A stretch of DNA of 48,060 nucleotides from Nocardioides albidus. Its GTDB lineage: Bacteria; Actinomycetota; Actinomycetes; Propionibacteriales; Nocardioidaceae. The first letter of the stretch is position 1; each line of letters starts with the position of its first letter. The notes below the pieces were generated by a model, which saw only the letters and a program-made list of their open reading frames with translations, did not search any database and was not told where the DNA came from. Positions 15,068-23,873 of the stretch are shown here, one piece after another. The stretch is from contig NZ_VDMP01000015.1 of the NCBI RefSeq assembly GCF_006335005.1, positions 90,017 through 138,076 of the forward strand. The letters run 5' to 3'. The translations under genes and the position numbers were made by a program.

Positions 15068-18000
15068 TCAGGGCGAGGCCGAGTTGGAGGTTCTGCTGCT
15101 GGTGGTCACCGTCATCGAGCCGGTGCCGGTGAACCGGCAGTTGGCACCGCCGACGTTGTAGCGGATGGTCCCGCTGACGGTGGCCGTCAGGCCCTCGCCG
15201 CAGGTGTCGGCGTTGACATAGCTCAGGCTGCCCGAGATGTTCGCCGTGGCCGTCCGGGGCTCGCGGATGAAGCCCTCTCCGCTCACCGAGGCGGCGCACC
15301 GGTCGCCGACGCACACGAAGGTGAGCTTGATCCAGCGGTCCTCCGAGGTGACCTCGAACGTCCGCGGCTCGCTGTAGCGGCGGGCCTCGTCGGGCGCGTC
15401 CGAGACGGTGCGGATCTGGAGGGGCACCGTGGTGCCGCCCTCGGTGACGGTGTCCTGGAAGGTCGAGCCGTCGTTCCAGTTCTTCCCGTCCAGGCTCCAC
15501 TGGGTGCCCTCCACGGTGCGACCGTTCCCGGCCCCCGGGGAGATGGTCGCCCGGACGCCGTAGTAGCCGATGTTGACGGGCTTGCCGGAGGCGAAGGTCG
15601 GCTTGCCCCAGGTCTGGACCCCCGACAGGTGCTCGGGCACCCCGTCGACGGGGCTGCTGCCGTTGAAGGTCACCGCCCACACCCGCACCTCGTGGCTGCC
15701 GTTGCCGTCGAACTGGATCGCCCGGCCTCCGCCGCCGGGCGCGGCGTCGACGATCCTGCTCGTGCTCCCGGACTGCACGACGTAGTGGCGGATCGGGAGC
15801 CCGCCGTCGTCGGCCGGCGGGTCCCAGGCCAGGACGGCCGTCATGTCGGACGGCGACTGCCCGACCTCGGACAGGTTGCGCACCGGCCCGGCCTTGGTCC
15901 ACGGGCGCCCGGAGACGCTCGGGCTGCGGTCGCTGGTCCCGGCGTCGTTGGTCGCCGCGACGGTGAACGTGAAGGTCTGTCCCTTCTGGATCCCGTCGCC
16001 GGGGTCGAAGGTCTTCGACGTCGTCGAGGGGTCGACGGTGTAGGTGGAGCGGTTGCAGCCGTTGCAGGTGATCTCGTACGACGACACGGGGTTGCCGTTG
16101 CTCTGCGACTCCGACCAGCGCGACCAGTCGATGCGCACCCAGGGCTGCGAGTTGACAGGGCTGTCCTCGCTGGCAGTGAGCTGCGGGGCCGCGCCGGACC
16201 TCATCGGGAGGCCGAACGGGGCCACGGCCTTCGACCCGGCCGAGAACTGCCGCCGCGGCTCCACGTCGTTGACGGCGCGGATCTCGAAGGCGTACGGCGT
16301 GCCGTTGGTCAGGCCGGAGATCACCTTCGACGTCTCGTTGCCCCCGGCCGTCCAGGTCCGGCTGCTCCCGGCCTCCTTGATCTCGTAGGAGGTGATCGGC
16401 GAGCCCTCGTTGGCCGGCGGCGACCAGCGCACGGTGAGCTGGCGATCCATCCGGGTCCCGGTCGGCTTGGGCTCGTTGACGATCGTGGGCGGCGACATGA
16501 GCTCGGGCGCCTTGTTGGGGATGATCTCCTCGGACGCGGGGCTCGGCTCGCTCCACCCCTCGCTGTTGCGGGCGCGCACCGTGAACGAGTAGGCCTCCCC
16601 CGGCGTGAGGTTGACCAGGCGGCAGGTGCTGCTCGTCCCGCAGCTCTGCTTGAAGTTGCGGGCGCTGACCTCGTAGTCCTCGATGGGGGCGCCGTTGGTC
16701 GCCGGCTCCTGCCACGAGAGGACGGCCGAGGACGCCTCGACCGACGAGAGGGTCGGACGCTCGGGCGCGTCCGGCACCGCCACGACCGTGACCGTGATCA
16801 GCGCGGTGGCGTCGCGGGTCTTGTCGCCCGAGGCGTCGGACACGTTGACGTTGATGATCGAGGTCCCGGTGTCGACGGGGGTGAAGGTGACCTCGGACCC
16901 CTCCGTGCGGAGCCCCTCCACGCGACCGCTGCCGCCCTGCACGCGGGCGCGGGTGGCCTCCAGCGGCTCGCCCGGATAGGGGTTGACCGCGTAGTCGGCG
17001 ATGTCGACGGTCATCTTCTCGTCCTGGGTGCCCGTGACGCTGATCGCCGGGATCTGCAGGCGCGGACGGTCGCTGCCGACCACGTGGACCGTCACGACCG
17101 CGTCGTCGCGGCCGCCGTGTCCGTCGTCGGCCGCGACGTTGACGGCCAGGACGTCTCCGTCCTTCGCGCCGCCGGCCTTGACGCTCAGGACGCTGCCGTC
17201 GGCCGCCACCTTGGCGTCGAGGCCGCCTCCGGCGGACTCGACGGTCCAAGTCATCGACTCGAGGTCGTCCTTGTTGGCGTCCCGGGTCAGCCCGGCGAGA
17301 TCCACCTCGCCGGCATCGCCCTCGACGGTGATGTCGAGGGTGGCGTCACGCATGACCGGCGCGACGTTGCCGGACGGCTCGACGTCGATGGGGATGGTCA
17401 GCAGCGAGGTGAGCGCCGCGTCCTCGGCCGAGGTCCTCCCGTCGGTCACCCGGACCGTGACGGAGGCGGGGCCGATGTGGTTGCGCGCGGGCATGAACCT
17501 GAGCGAGCCGGGCTTGCCCTCGACGTGGGTGACGACGCCGTTGACGGCCGTCGGCTCCTCGTCGGCGACGATCGCCGGCTGGCGCCCGGCGCGGGTGACC
17601 ACGAGGTCCGCGACGTCGAAGGTCACCGGCTTCCCGGCGACCGCCCGGACCGGGACGTGGTCCTTGTCGGTCGTCAGCTGGGGCGGCACGTTGTCGGTGC
17701 CGGTGACGTAGATGACGCCGAAGGTCCCGGTCGACTCGTCGTCGGCGTCGTCGAGGCGGTAGAGCACCACCTGGTCCTTGGCGGCGAGCCGGACCCGGAC
17801 GGTCCTCTTGTCCCCGCTGACCTGGCACTGCCCCTTGCTCCCGGCGTCGCAGGCGCTGACCCGCAGGTCCGACTTCGCGCCGTCGAAGTCGAGGTCGTTG
17901 TCGAGGACCGGGATCTCGACGGTCTCGCCGGGGTCGCGCCCGATGACGTCCCCGAGCTCGGCGACGTCGTCGCGCGCGATCGGCGCGTAGAACGGCGCGT

Positions 18001-21000
18001 CGCGGCTCGCCGTGACCTTGAGCACGGCGTCGTCCTTCGCGCCGGCGGCGTCCTCGATGCTGTAGCCGATGTTGGTGGCCGCGGTGCCGGTCTCGGGCGC
18101 GTCGCCGACCTCGAGCTCGACGAACCCGTCACTGTGCTCGGCCTCGTCGCTGGGGTTCAGCGAGGAGATGCGCAGCGGGTCGTCGTCGGGATCGACGTCG
18201 TTGGTCAGCACGTTGTAGGAGATCGTCCGGTTGGGCTGGACCAGGACGTTGTCGTCGAGCGCGACGGGAGACTGGTTCTCCGCCTCCTCGTCGACCACGC
18301 CGACCCGGACCTCGGCGACGCCCTCGTCGCCGTACTTGTCCTCGACCTCGATCTGGAAGAAGTCGGTGCCGGTCTTGCCCTCGAACGCCTCGTAGCGGAT
18401 CCAGTCGACGCCGGTGTCGACGATGCGGCCGAGCGAGGGCGCGGTGAGGATGCTGCGGAAGGCCACGGAGTCGCCGTCGGGGTCCGCTCCGCCGAGGTCG
18501 ACACCGATCACCTTCGGGCGTCCGGCGATCACCCGGTCGGTGATCGGCTGGGGCAGCGGTGGGTGGTTGTTCTTCGCGGAGTCGGGGATGACGTAGATCG
18601 CCGCCTCGGCCGTCGCCTTGAGCCCGTCGCCGTCGCGCACGCCGTAGATGACCGAGTAGTTGCCGGCCTTCTCGGGCGCGCGCAGCCGCAGGGTGTCGCC
18701 GGAGACCCAGACGTCGAGTCCCTGGTCGTTGACGAGATCGGACTGGAACAGCCGGGGCTTGGACCCGTCCGGATCGGAGTCGTTGGCGAGCACCGGGATC
18801 GTCGTCACCGCGCCCGCCCGGACCGTGACCTGGTCCTTGTTGGCGATCGGGTGACGGTTCTCCTGGGTGGCGCGCCGCTGGGCGATGACGAGCTGGCCGA
18901 TGACGGTGCTGCGCCCGTCGGAGACCCAGTACTCGACGGTCGCCTGCTGGCCGAGGATGTCGGCCGAGGCGCTGACCACGGCGACCCGCTTGTCGACGAC
19001 GGACACCTTGACGCCCGGGACCGACGGGCGCCCGATCCGCTTGACGACGAGGACGTCCCCGTCGGGGTCGAGGTCGTTGAGCAGGAGGTCGACCTGGGCC
19101 GTGCCGCCGGCGGCGATCGCCGCCTTGTCGCGTACGGCGATCGGCGGGCGGTTGTCCTTGGGCGGCGACTCGATGTCGAGCCGGATCACCGAGGACTTCG
19201 TGGCCGAGGAGTTGTAGGCGGTGTACTCGAGGTAGTAGCTGCGGGCCTTGTCCGAGGTGAAGGTGAAGGTGCCCGACTCGAGGTCCTTGGAGATCTCCGT
19301 GCCGGCGTCGCTGCCGAGGACCTTCACGCTCTTGAGGGTCAGCTCGCTGCCCTCGGGATTGCGGTCGTTGGTCAACGGCTGGACGACGACCGCCGTGTCG
19401 GCCACCCCCGAGGCGAGGTCGGGGACGAGCTCGGGAGGCGCGGCCTCGCCGAGGATGTCGACCTTCAGCTTGCCGTCGAGGACGGTGGTGCCGTCCTCGA
19501 TCTTGTAGTCGATCTCGGAGACCTTCGCGCCGGTGCCGGTATCGGAGAAGGTGATCGTGCCGTCGGGCCGGTACTCGACCTCGCCGCCGCGGGCGGTCGC
19601 CTCGGTCAGCGTGAGGTCGTCCCCGTCCTTGTCGTAGAAGTCGGCCAGGAGGTAGTAGCTCGAGCTCTTGCCGGCCGCGACCGTGAGCACGGGCTCGCGC
19701 TTCGGCATCTTCTCCGGCTTGGCGTTGCGGTCCTTGGGCCGGATCTCCAGGGTGACGGTGGCGTACACCTGGTCGTTGACCCGGCCGTCGGTCACGTAGT
19801 AGCGGAAGGTCGCGGTCCCCCGAGCGTCCGCGGGGACGGCGACCTGGAGCTGGGTGCCGCCGCCGACGACCTTGACCTCGAGCTCGGGACCGCCGACGTA
19901 CTGCGTCTTGGCGATGCTGATGATGTCGCCGTCGGGGTCGTGGTCGTTGAGGGCGACGACCGGCAGGACCGTCGAACGGCCCGGGCGGGCGCCGAGCGTG
20001 TCGTCCTCCGGCTCGGGCGGGCGGTTCTCCTGGTCGGGAACCTCCTCGGTGATCTCCTTGAGCTTCGACTTGTTCTCGTTCTGAGGGTCGACCGCCGGCC
20101 AGTTGTCGATCTTGGCCTTGCCGGGGTCCTGGACCAGCCAGGCGTCGCCGGTGACCGAGTCGTTGAGGACGACGACGTCGCGGTTGACCCGGAACTGCAG
20201 CAGGGCGCCGGGCTGCATGCCCGGGATCGGCGCCGTGTCGTCGTCGCTGTCGTCGGCGCAGTCGCGCAGGTAGTTGTGCACCGAGGACGGGTCGGACCAG
20301 GCGGCGTACACGCAGCCGGTGTCGGTCATCTGCACGGGCGCGGCGGGGCGCCCGGAGACGTTGCCGCGGCTGACCGTCTCGAGCTCGCCGCCGTCGACCG
20401 GCGTGACCTCGAGACCCTCCCGGGTGGCGAGGTAGACGACGTCGCTGTCTCCGGAGGGCTGCTGCAGCTCCACCTCGGACGGGTCCGGCGTCTCGACGAC
20501 GACGGGCTCGGCGCCGGGGCGGGCGAGCTCGAGCGAGTTGCGGTCGAAGAGCACCGGGGTGTCGCCGACGACGCTCAGAGCGACCATGGCCGGGTCGTTG
20601 CCGAGGTCCTTGCCGAGCTCGAAGGAGTCGCCGGCGACCGGGGTGCCGGCGGCGTTCGGCCGGAACGGCGTGACCGCGCCGTCGCGGCCCAGCACCCATG
20701 CCGTGCCGTCGGTGCCGACGGCGGCGGTCAGGGCGCCCTTGAGATCGGGCGGAGTCCCCTTGGGGGTGAACCCGCTGAGGCGCTCGGCCGAGCGGACCCA
20801 GGCGTTGCCGGTCACCTTGTCGACGACGGCGAACGTGGATCCGCCGTTGGCGACGATCGCGCCGGTGGGCAGCGAGGTCGGGTCGAGGATGTCGGCACGG
20901 ACCACGTCGATGGGCTTCACGGACCGCTCCGAGGTCACGTCGTCGACGTACACGCTCGAGGCACGCTGGAAGATGTCGAAGTCGGCGCTCGAGGCGTCGA

Positions 21001-21223
21001 CGCCGAGATCGAGCTCCTTGATCTGCGGGTTGAGGCGGGCGACCAGCCCGAGCTCGCGGTTGGTGACCCACACGCCACCGTCGTTGAGGTCCACCTCGGT
21101 GAACGGCTTGCCGTCGTGCTGGAACGCGAGCACCACGAGGGTGCCGAGCACGAGGGCGAGCACGGTCGCGGACGCCGTACGGCGCCAGCGGCGGAGCCTG
21201 GTCGTCGTCTTGGTCACGTTCAT
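15068..21223 (-). CDS. Giant Ig-like/FN3 repeat surface protein
   Basis: A 2051-residue protein with a basic N-terminus and one hydrophobic segment (about residues 17-35) that serves as signal anchor or signal peptide. Residues 36-395 look like a beta-propeller-type region (VVDKVTGNAWVRS, DGTAWVLGRDGAV). From about 396 to 1480 there are tandem bacterial Ig/cadherin-like domains, many opening with N-R-P-P or N-H-P and carrying calcium-type D-x-D-x-D-G loops (NDHDPDGD, NDLDPDGD, NDSDPDGS). Residues about 1480-1850 hold several FN3 domains ([33 protein letters not shown]), and the C-terminal 200 contain paired cysteines. No LPXTG motif is seen. The ATG overlaps the kinase stop by 4 nt. It is probably the extracellular effector or ligand of the kinase system. 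Confidence 0.9.
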   Translation of the reverse strand: MNVTKTTTRLRRWRRTASATVLALVLGTLVVLAFQHDGKPFTEVDLNDGGVWVTNRELGLVARLNPQIKELDLGVDASSADFDIFQRASSVYVDDVTSERSVKPIDVVRADILDPTSLPTGAIVANGGSTFAVVDKVTGNAWVRSAERLSGFTPKGTPPDLKGALTAAVGTDGTAWVLGRDGAVTPFRPNAAGTPVAGDSFELGKDLGNDPAMVALSVVGDTPVLFDRNSLELARPGAEPVVVETPDPSEVELQQPSGDSDVVYLATREGLEVTPVDGGELETVSRGNVSGRPAAPVQMTDTGCVYAAWSDPSSVHNYLRDCADDSDDDTAPIPGMQPGALLQFRVNRDVVVLNDSVTGDAWLVQDPGKAKIDNWPAVDPQNENKSKLKEITEEVPDQENRPPEPEDDTLGARPGRSTVLPVVALNDHDPDGDIISIAKTQYVGGPELEVKVVGGGTQLQVAVPADARGTATFRYYVTDGRVNDQVYATVTLEIRPKDRNAKPEKMPKREPVLTVAAGKSSSYYLLADFYDKDGDDLTLTEATARGGEVEYRPDGTITFSDTGTGAKVSEIDYKIEDGTTVLDGKLKVDILGEAAPPELVPDLASGVADTAVVVQPLTNDRNPEGSELTLKSVKVLGSDAGTEISKDLESGTFTFTSDKARSYYLEYTAYNSSATKSSVIRLDIESPPKDNRPPIAVRDKAAIAAGGTAQVDLLLNDLDPDGDVLVVKRIGRPSVPGVKVSVVDKRVAVVSASADILGQQATVEYWVSDGRSTVIGQLVIAQRRATQENRHPIANKDQVTVRAGAVTTIPVLANDSDPDGSKPRLFQSDLVNDQGLDVWVSGDTLRLRAPEKAGNYSVIYGVRDGDGLKATAEAAIYVIPDSAKNNHPPLPQPITDRVIAGRPKVIGVDLGGADPDGDSVAFRSILTAPSLGRIVDTGVDWIRYEAFEGKTGTDFFQIEVEDKYGDEGVAEVRVGVVDEEAENQSPVALDDNVLVQPNRTISYNVLTNDVDPDDDPLRISSLNPSDEAEHSDGFVELEVGDAPETGTAATNIGYSIEDAAGAKDDAVLKVTASRDAPFYAPIARDDVAELGDVIGRDPGETVEIPVLDNDLDFDGAKSDLRVSACDAGSKGQCQVSGDKRTVRVRLAAKDQVVLYRLDDADDESTGTFGVIYVTGTDNVPPQLTTDKDHVPVRAVAGKPVTFDVADLVVTRAGRQPAIVADEEPTAVNGVVTHVEGKPGSLRFMPARNHIGPASVTVRVTDGRTSAEDAALTSLLTIPIDVEPSGNVAPVMRDATLDITVEGDAGEVDLAGLTRDANKDDLESMTWTVESAGGGLDAKVAADGSVLSVKAGGAKDGDVLAVNVAADDGHGGRDDAVVTVHVVGSDRPRLQIPAISVTGTQDEKMTVDIADYAVNPYPGEPLEATRARVQGGSGRVEGLRTEGSEVTFTPVDTGTSIINVNVSDASGDKTRDATALITVTVVAVPDAPERPTLSSVEASSAVLSWQEPATNGAPIEDYEVSARNFKQSCGTSSTCRLVNLTPGEAYSFTVRARNSEGWSEPSPASEEIIPNKAPELMSPPTIVNEPKPTGTRMDRQLTVRWSPPANEGSPITSYEIKEAGSSRTWTAGGNETSKVISGLTNGTPYAFEIRAVNDVEPRRQFSAGSKAVAPFGLPMRSGAAPQLTASEDSPVNSQPWVRIDWSRWSESQSNGNPVSSYEITCNGCNRSTYTVDPSTTSKTFDPGDGIQKGQTFTFTVAATNDAGTSDRSPSVSGRPWTKAGPVRNLSEVGQSPSDMTAVLAWDPPADDGGLPIRHYVVQSGSTSRIVDAAPGGGGRAIQFDGNGSHEVRVWAVTFNGSSPVDGVPEHLSGVQTWGKPTFASGKPVNIGYYGVRATISPGAGNGRTVEGTQWSLDGKNWNDGSTFQDTVTEGGTTVPLQIRTVSDAPDEARRYSEPRTFEVTSEDRWIKLTFVCVGDRCAASVSGEGFIREPRTATANISGSLSYVNADTCGEGLTATVSGTIRYNVGGANCRFTGTGSMTVTTSSRTSNSASP

Positions 21224-22701
21224 GAGCCCACCACGCAGGTCTTCTCGGAGAGAGCGGAGGTGCCGCTGCCGTCGCGCGACAGGGCCACCTGGATGCACAC
21301 GGTCGCACCGGGCGCCACCTTGACGGTCCGGGTCGTGGCCTCGGTGTACTGGGCCTCGGGGTTCGTGACGCCGTCGCCGGAGAGCAGGACCTTGAACTCG
21401 TCGCCCTGCTTCGGCTCCGCCTGGGTCCAGGTGAAGGTCCAGCGGGCGCCCTTGCCGGACTTCGTGACGACCGGGGTGGGCGCGCGCTCGAACGGCTCCA
21501 CCGGGTCGGGCGGGTCCTCGCCCCGCAGCGTGCCCTTGCCGCGACTGTCGTCGCCGGGGCTGCCCGCGAGCAGGGCGTAGCCGACGGCGCCGACCAGCAG
21601 GGCCGCGACGACGCCGATCCCGAGCCGCGCCGCCAGCCCGAGCGGCCGCCCGCCGGAGCGCTGCGGCGGGGGACGCCTCGACGAGCTGGCGCCGGTGGCG
21701 ACGTGCCCGGCGCGGTGCGGGCTGCGGGTGTCCTCCTCGGAGCTCGGCTGGAGCGGGGCCGGGCGGTCGTGGACGGCCGCCGGGATGATGACCGAGACCG
21801 GCCGGACCAGGGTCCGGGCATCGTTGGGCTGCTCCTCGCCGAGGGCCGACGGGGAGGCGTCCATCACCTCGAGCCGGGTCGGCGACTGACGCAGCTCGAT
21901 CTGCACGTCCTGCAGCTGACGTCCGAGCACCATCGCGGACACCGGCCGGCGCTCGATCTCCACCGACATCGCCCGGCGCAGCACGTCGATCAGGGACGGC
22001 GGGGCGTCGGGGCGGCGCAGCGGCGTCAGCTGGCCCCGCTCGATCCGGGTCATCAGGCTCGCGTTGTCGTTGGGGGCGTCGCGCCGCTCGAACGGCGGGT
22101 GGCCGATGAGCAGCGAGTAGAGGGTCGCGGCCAGGGAGTACACGTCGCTGCGCACGTCGTGGCTGTCGGCGCTCAGCGACTCCGGGGGCGACCACGGGAT
22201 CGACAGGCCCTGTGCCCCCGCGCCCGTCTCGCCGACGACCGAGGCGATGCCGAAGTCGGTGAGGAGCGGGACGCCGAAGGTGCTGGTGAGGATGTTGTGC
22301 GGCTTGATGTCGCGGTGCAGGATCCCGGCGCGGTGCGCCGTCTCGACCGCGCTGGCGATCTTCACGCCGATGTCGAGGACCTCGGCGACCGCGAGCGGCT
22401 GGGTGCGGTAGCGCTGCGCGACGTGCGGCGGCGGGCAGTACTCCATGACCAGGAACGCCCGGCCGTCGGAGCTGACGCCGGCCTGGTAGATCGGCACGAT
22501 CGAGGGGTGGTTGGAGAGCTGGGCCATGACGTTGGCCTCGGCCCGGAACAGCTCGAGGGACGCCGCGTCGCTGCCGCTGCGCAGGACCTTGATCGCGACC
22601 TGCCGCGTCGGCAGCTCCTGCTGGTAGCGGAAGACGTCGGCGAAGCCGCCCTCGCCGACGAGGTCGACGAAGGTGAAGCCGGGGATCTGCGGTGGCTGCA
22701 T
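21220..22701 (-). CDS. Transmembrane Ser/Thr protein kinase
   Basis: A 493-residue Hanks-type kinase. The glycine loop is GEGGFADVF (16-24), the ATP lysine K38, the catalytic loop HRDIKPHN (129-136), the DFG Asp D149, and the P+1 region WSPPESL. A linker leads to one transmembrane helix (about 354-377, GIGVVAALLVGAVGYALLAG) and an extracellular domain of about 110 residues with beta-strand character and two cysteines (TVCIQVALSRD, SEKTCVV), not PASTA repeats. It is probably opposed by the PP2C phosphatase and read out by the FHA protein encoded upstream. The ATG begins 2 nt after the FHA stop, with a GAGG ribosome-binding-like site inside that gene. Confidence 0.95.
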   Translation of the reverse strand: MQPPQIPGFTFVDLVGEGGFADVFRYQQELPTRQVAIKVLRSGSDAASLELFRAEANVMAQLSNHPSIVPIYQAGVSSDGRAFLVMEYCPPPHVAQRYRTQPLAVAEVLDIGVKIASAVETAHRAGILHRDIKPHNILTSTFGVPLLTDFGIASVVGETGAGAQGLSIPWSPPESLSADSHDVRSDVYSLAATLYSLLIGHPPFERRDAPNDNASLMTRIERGQLTPLRRPDAPPSLIDVLRRAMSVEIERRPVSAMVLGRQLQDVQIELRQSPTRLEVMDASPSALGEEQPNDARTLVRPVSVIIPAAVHDRPAPLQPSSEEDTRSPHRAGHVATGASSSRRPPPQRSGGRPLGLAARLGIGVVAALLVGAVGYALLAGSPGDDSRGKGTLRGEDPPDPVEPFERAPTPVVTKSGKGARWTFTWTQAEPKQGDEFKVLLSGDGVTNPEAQYTEATTRTVKVAPGATVCIQVALSRDGSGTSALSEKTCVVGS

Positions 22702-22703
22702 GC

Positions 22704-23873
22704 TCAGACCTCGTCGGATGCGGGGACGAGGGTGGCGGTGAGGCCCTTGGAGAGGGTCAGGACGTCGCCCAGGGCGACATCGGTCGCCACCCCGCGGTCG
22801 AGCGGCACCGGGATCCGTCCCTGGCGGGCGAGGAGGGTGCCGTTGGTGGACATGTCGGTCACCGTCACCCGCCCGCCCTCCGCGGAAACCTCGAGGTGGG
22901 TGCTGGAGACGTAGGGATCGTCCACGGTGACCAGTGCGGGCAGGTTCTGGCTGCCGCCGACCTGCTGGATGCGCGGGCTGCGGCCGATGAGCACGCGGCG
23001 TCGCACGGCGACGACGCGGCCGGTCGAGAACGCCAGCGCGACGGTGGGACGCGCCGCCGGGGCCGGCGGTCGCGCGGTCGGGGCGGGCGCCGACGGCTGG
23101 GCGGACGCCGCACGCAGCGCCTGGAGCTGGGCGGGGGCGATCGTGCGCCCGTCGTGCTCCGGGGACGGGTCGACGCTCGGGAGGGGCTGCCATCCGGCGG
23201 GGGGTGCGGACGGCGCGGGCGGCAGGGACGGGGGCACGGACGGGGGCACGGACGGGGGTGGCGTCGTGGGCGCGTCGGGGCCGGCCGGCGGCGCGGCGGC
23301 GGGGGCCGCCGGCGCTGCGGGCCGGCTGCCGCGGACCACGGTGTACTCCGGGGCCGGGGGCTCCGGCGCGGCGGGCGCCGGGACGGGCTGGCTCGGGACG
23401 GGCTGGCTCGCGACGGGCTGGCTCGCGACGGGCTGGCTCGCGGCGGGCTGGCTCGCGGGCGCGGCCACCGGGATCCAGCGCACCCCGGCGCTGCGGACCA
23501 CGCCGGTGGTGAGGGGCAGGGCGGGGCCGGCGGGCGGCGTACCGACGGGCGCGACCTCGACGACGGCGCCCGGCAGCACCTCGGCCGAGGCCTCGGTCCA
23601 CATGGTGGCGTCGCGGCCGTCGACCGCGAACCCGTCGACCCGGACGACGAGCGCACCGCGCACGAGGATGCGTGCCTCGGCTCCGTCGAGGAGGACCGCC
23701 GCGAACTCGGGCAGCGCGCGCAGGTCGCCGCGGGACAGCACCTCGACGACCGTGGGCGCCTCGAGACGGCGGTCGAGCAGGGTGGCGACCTCGGCGAGCC
23801 GGTCGGGTGCGGAGACGACCAGGCCGGTCTCGGTGACGAGGGTGGCGAGGTCGCCCGGGACGTAGGTCGTCAT
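22704..23873 (-). CDS. FHA domain protein with Pro/Ala/Gln-rich linker
   Basis: A 389-residue cytoplasmic protein. The C-terminal FHA domain (about residues 290-385) has the phosphothreonine-binding signatures VLIGRSPR, VSSTHLEVS and STNGTLL. The N-terminal 150 residues form a separate domain I do not recognise. Between them lies a long linker containing five repeats of about ASQPV, followed by PPSVPPSVPPSLPP. FHA domains bind phosphothreonine, so this is the likely reader of the kinase encoded next. The ATG overlaps the PP2C stop by 4 nt. An FHA gene is not part of the bifidobacterial PFNA set as I know it. Confidence 0.9.
   Translation of the reverse strand: MTTYVPGDLATLVTETGLVVSAPDRLAEVATLLDRRLEAPTVVEVLSRGDLRALPEFAAVLLDGAEARILVRGALVVRVDGFAVDGRDATMWTEASAEVLPGAVVEVAPVGTPPAGPALPLTTGVVRSAGVRWIPVAAPASQPAASQPVASQPVASQPVPSQPVPAPAAPEPPAPEYTVVRGSRPAAPAAPAAAPPAGPDAPTTPPPSVPPSVPPSLPPAPSAPPAGWQPLPSVDPSPEHDGRTIAPAQLQALRAASAQPSAPAPTARPPAPAARPTVALAFSTGRVVAVRRRVLIGRSPRIQQVGGSQNLPALVTVDDPYVSSTHLEVSAEGGRVTVTDMSTNGTLLARQGRIPVPLDRGVATDVALGDVLTLSKGLTATLVPASDEV
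23382..23456 (-). repeat. Five 15-bp tandem repeats in the FHA gene
   Basis: Five contiguous 15-bp units start at 23382, 23397, 23412, 23427 and 23442 (plus-strand unit GACGGGCTGGCTCGC, two with one change). They encode the ASQPV-type pentapeptides of the FHA linker. Copy-number change would keep the frame and alter linker length. Confidence 0.8.

Noticed and set aside
14180..21580. A 2466-codon plus-strand frame across the giant FN3 and moxR genes
   Set aside because: It is the antisense shadow of GC-rich coding sequence: low-complexity Arg/Gly/Val/Asp composition and no domains, while the minus strand shows clear FN3, Ig and AAA+ motifs.
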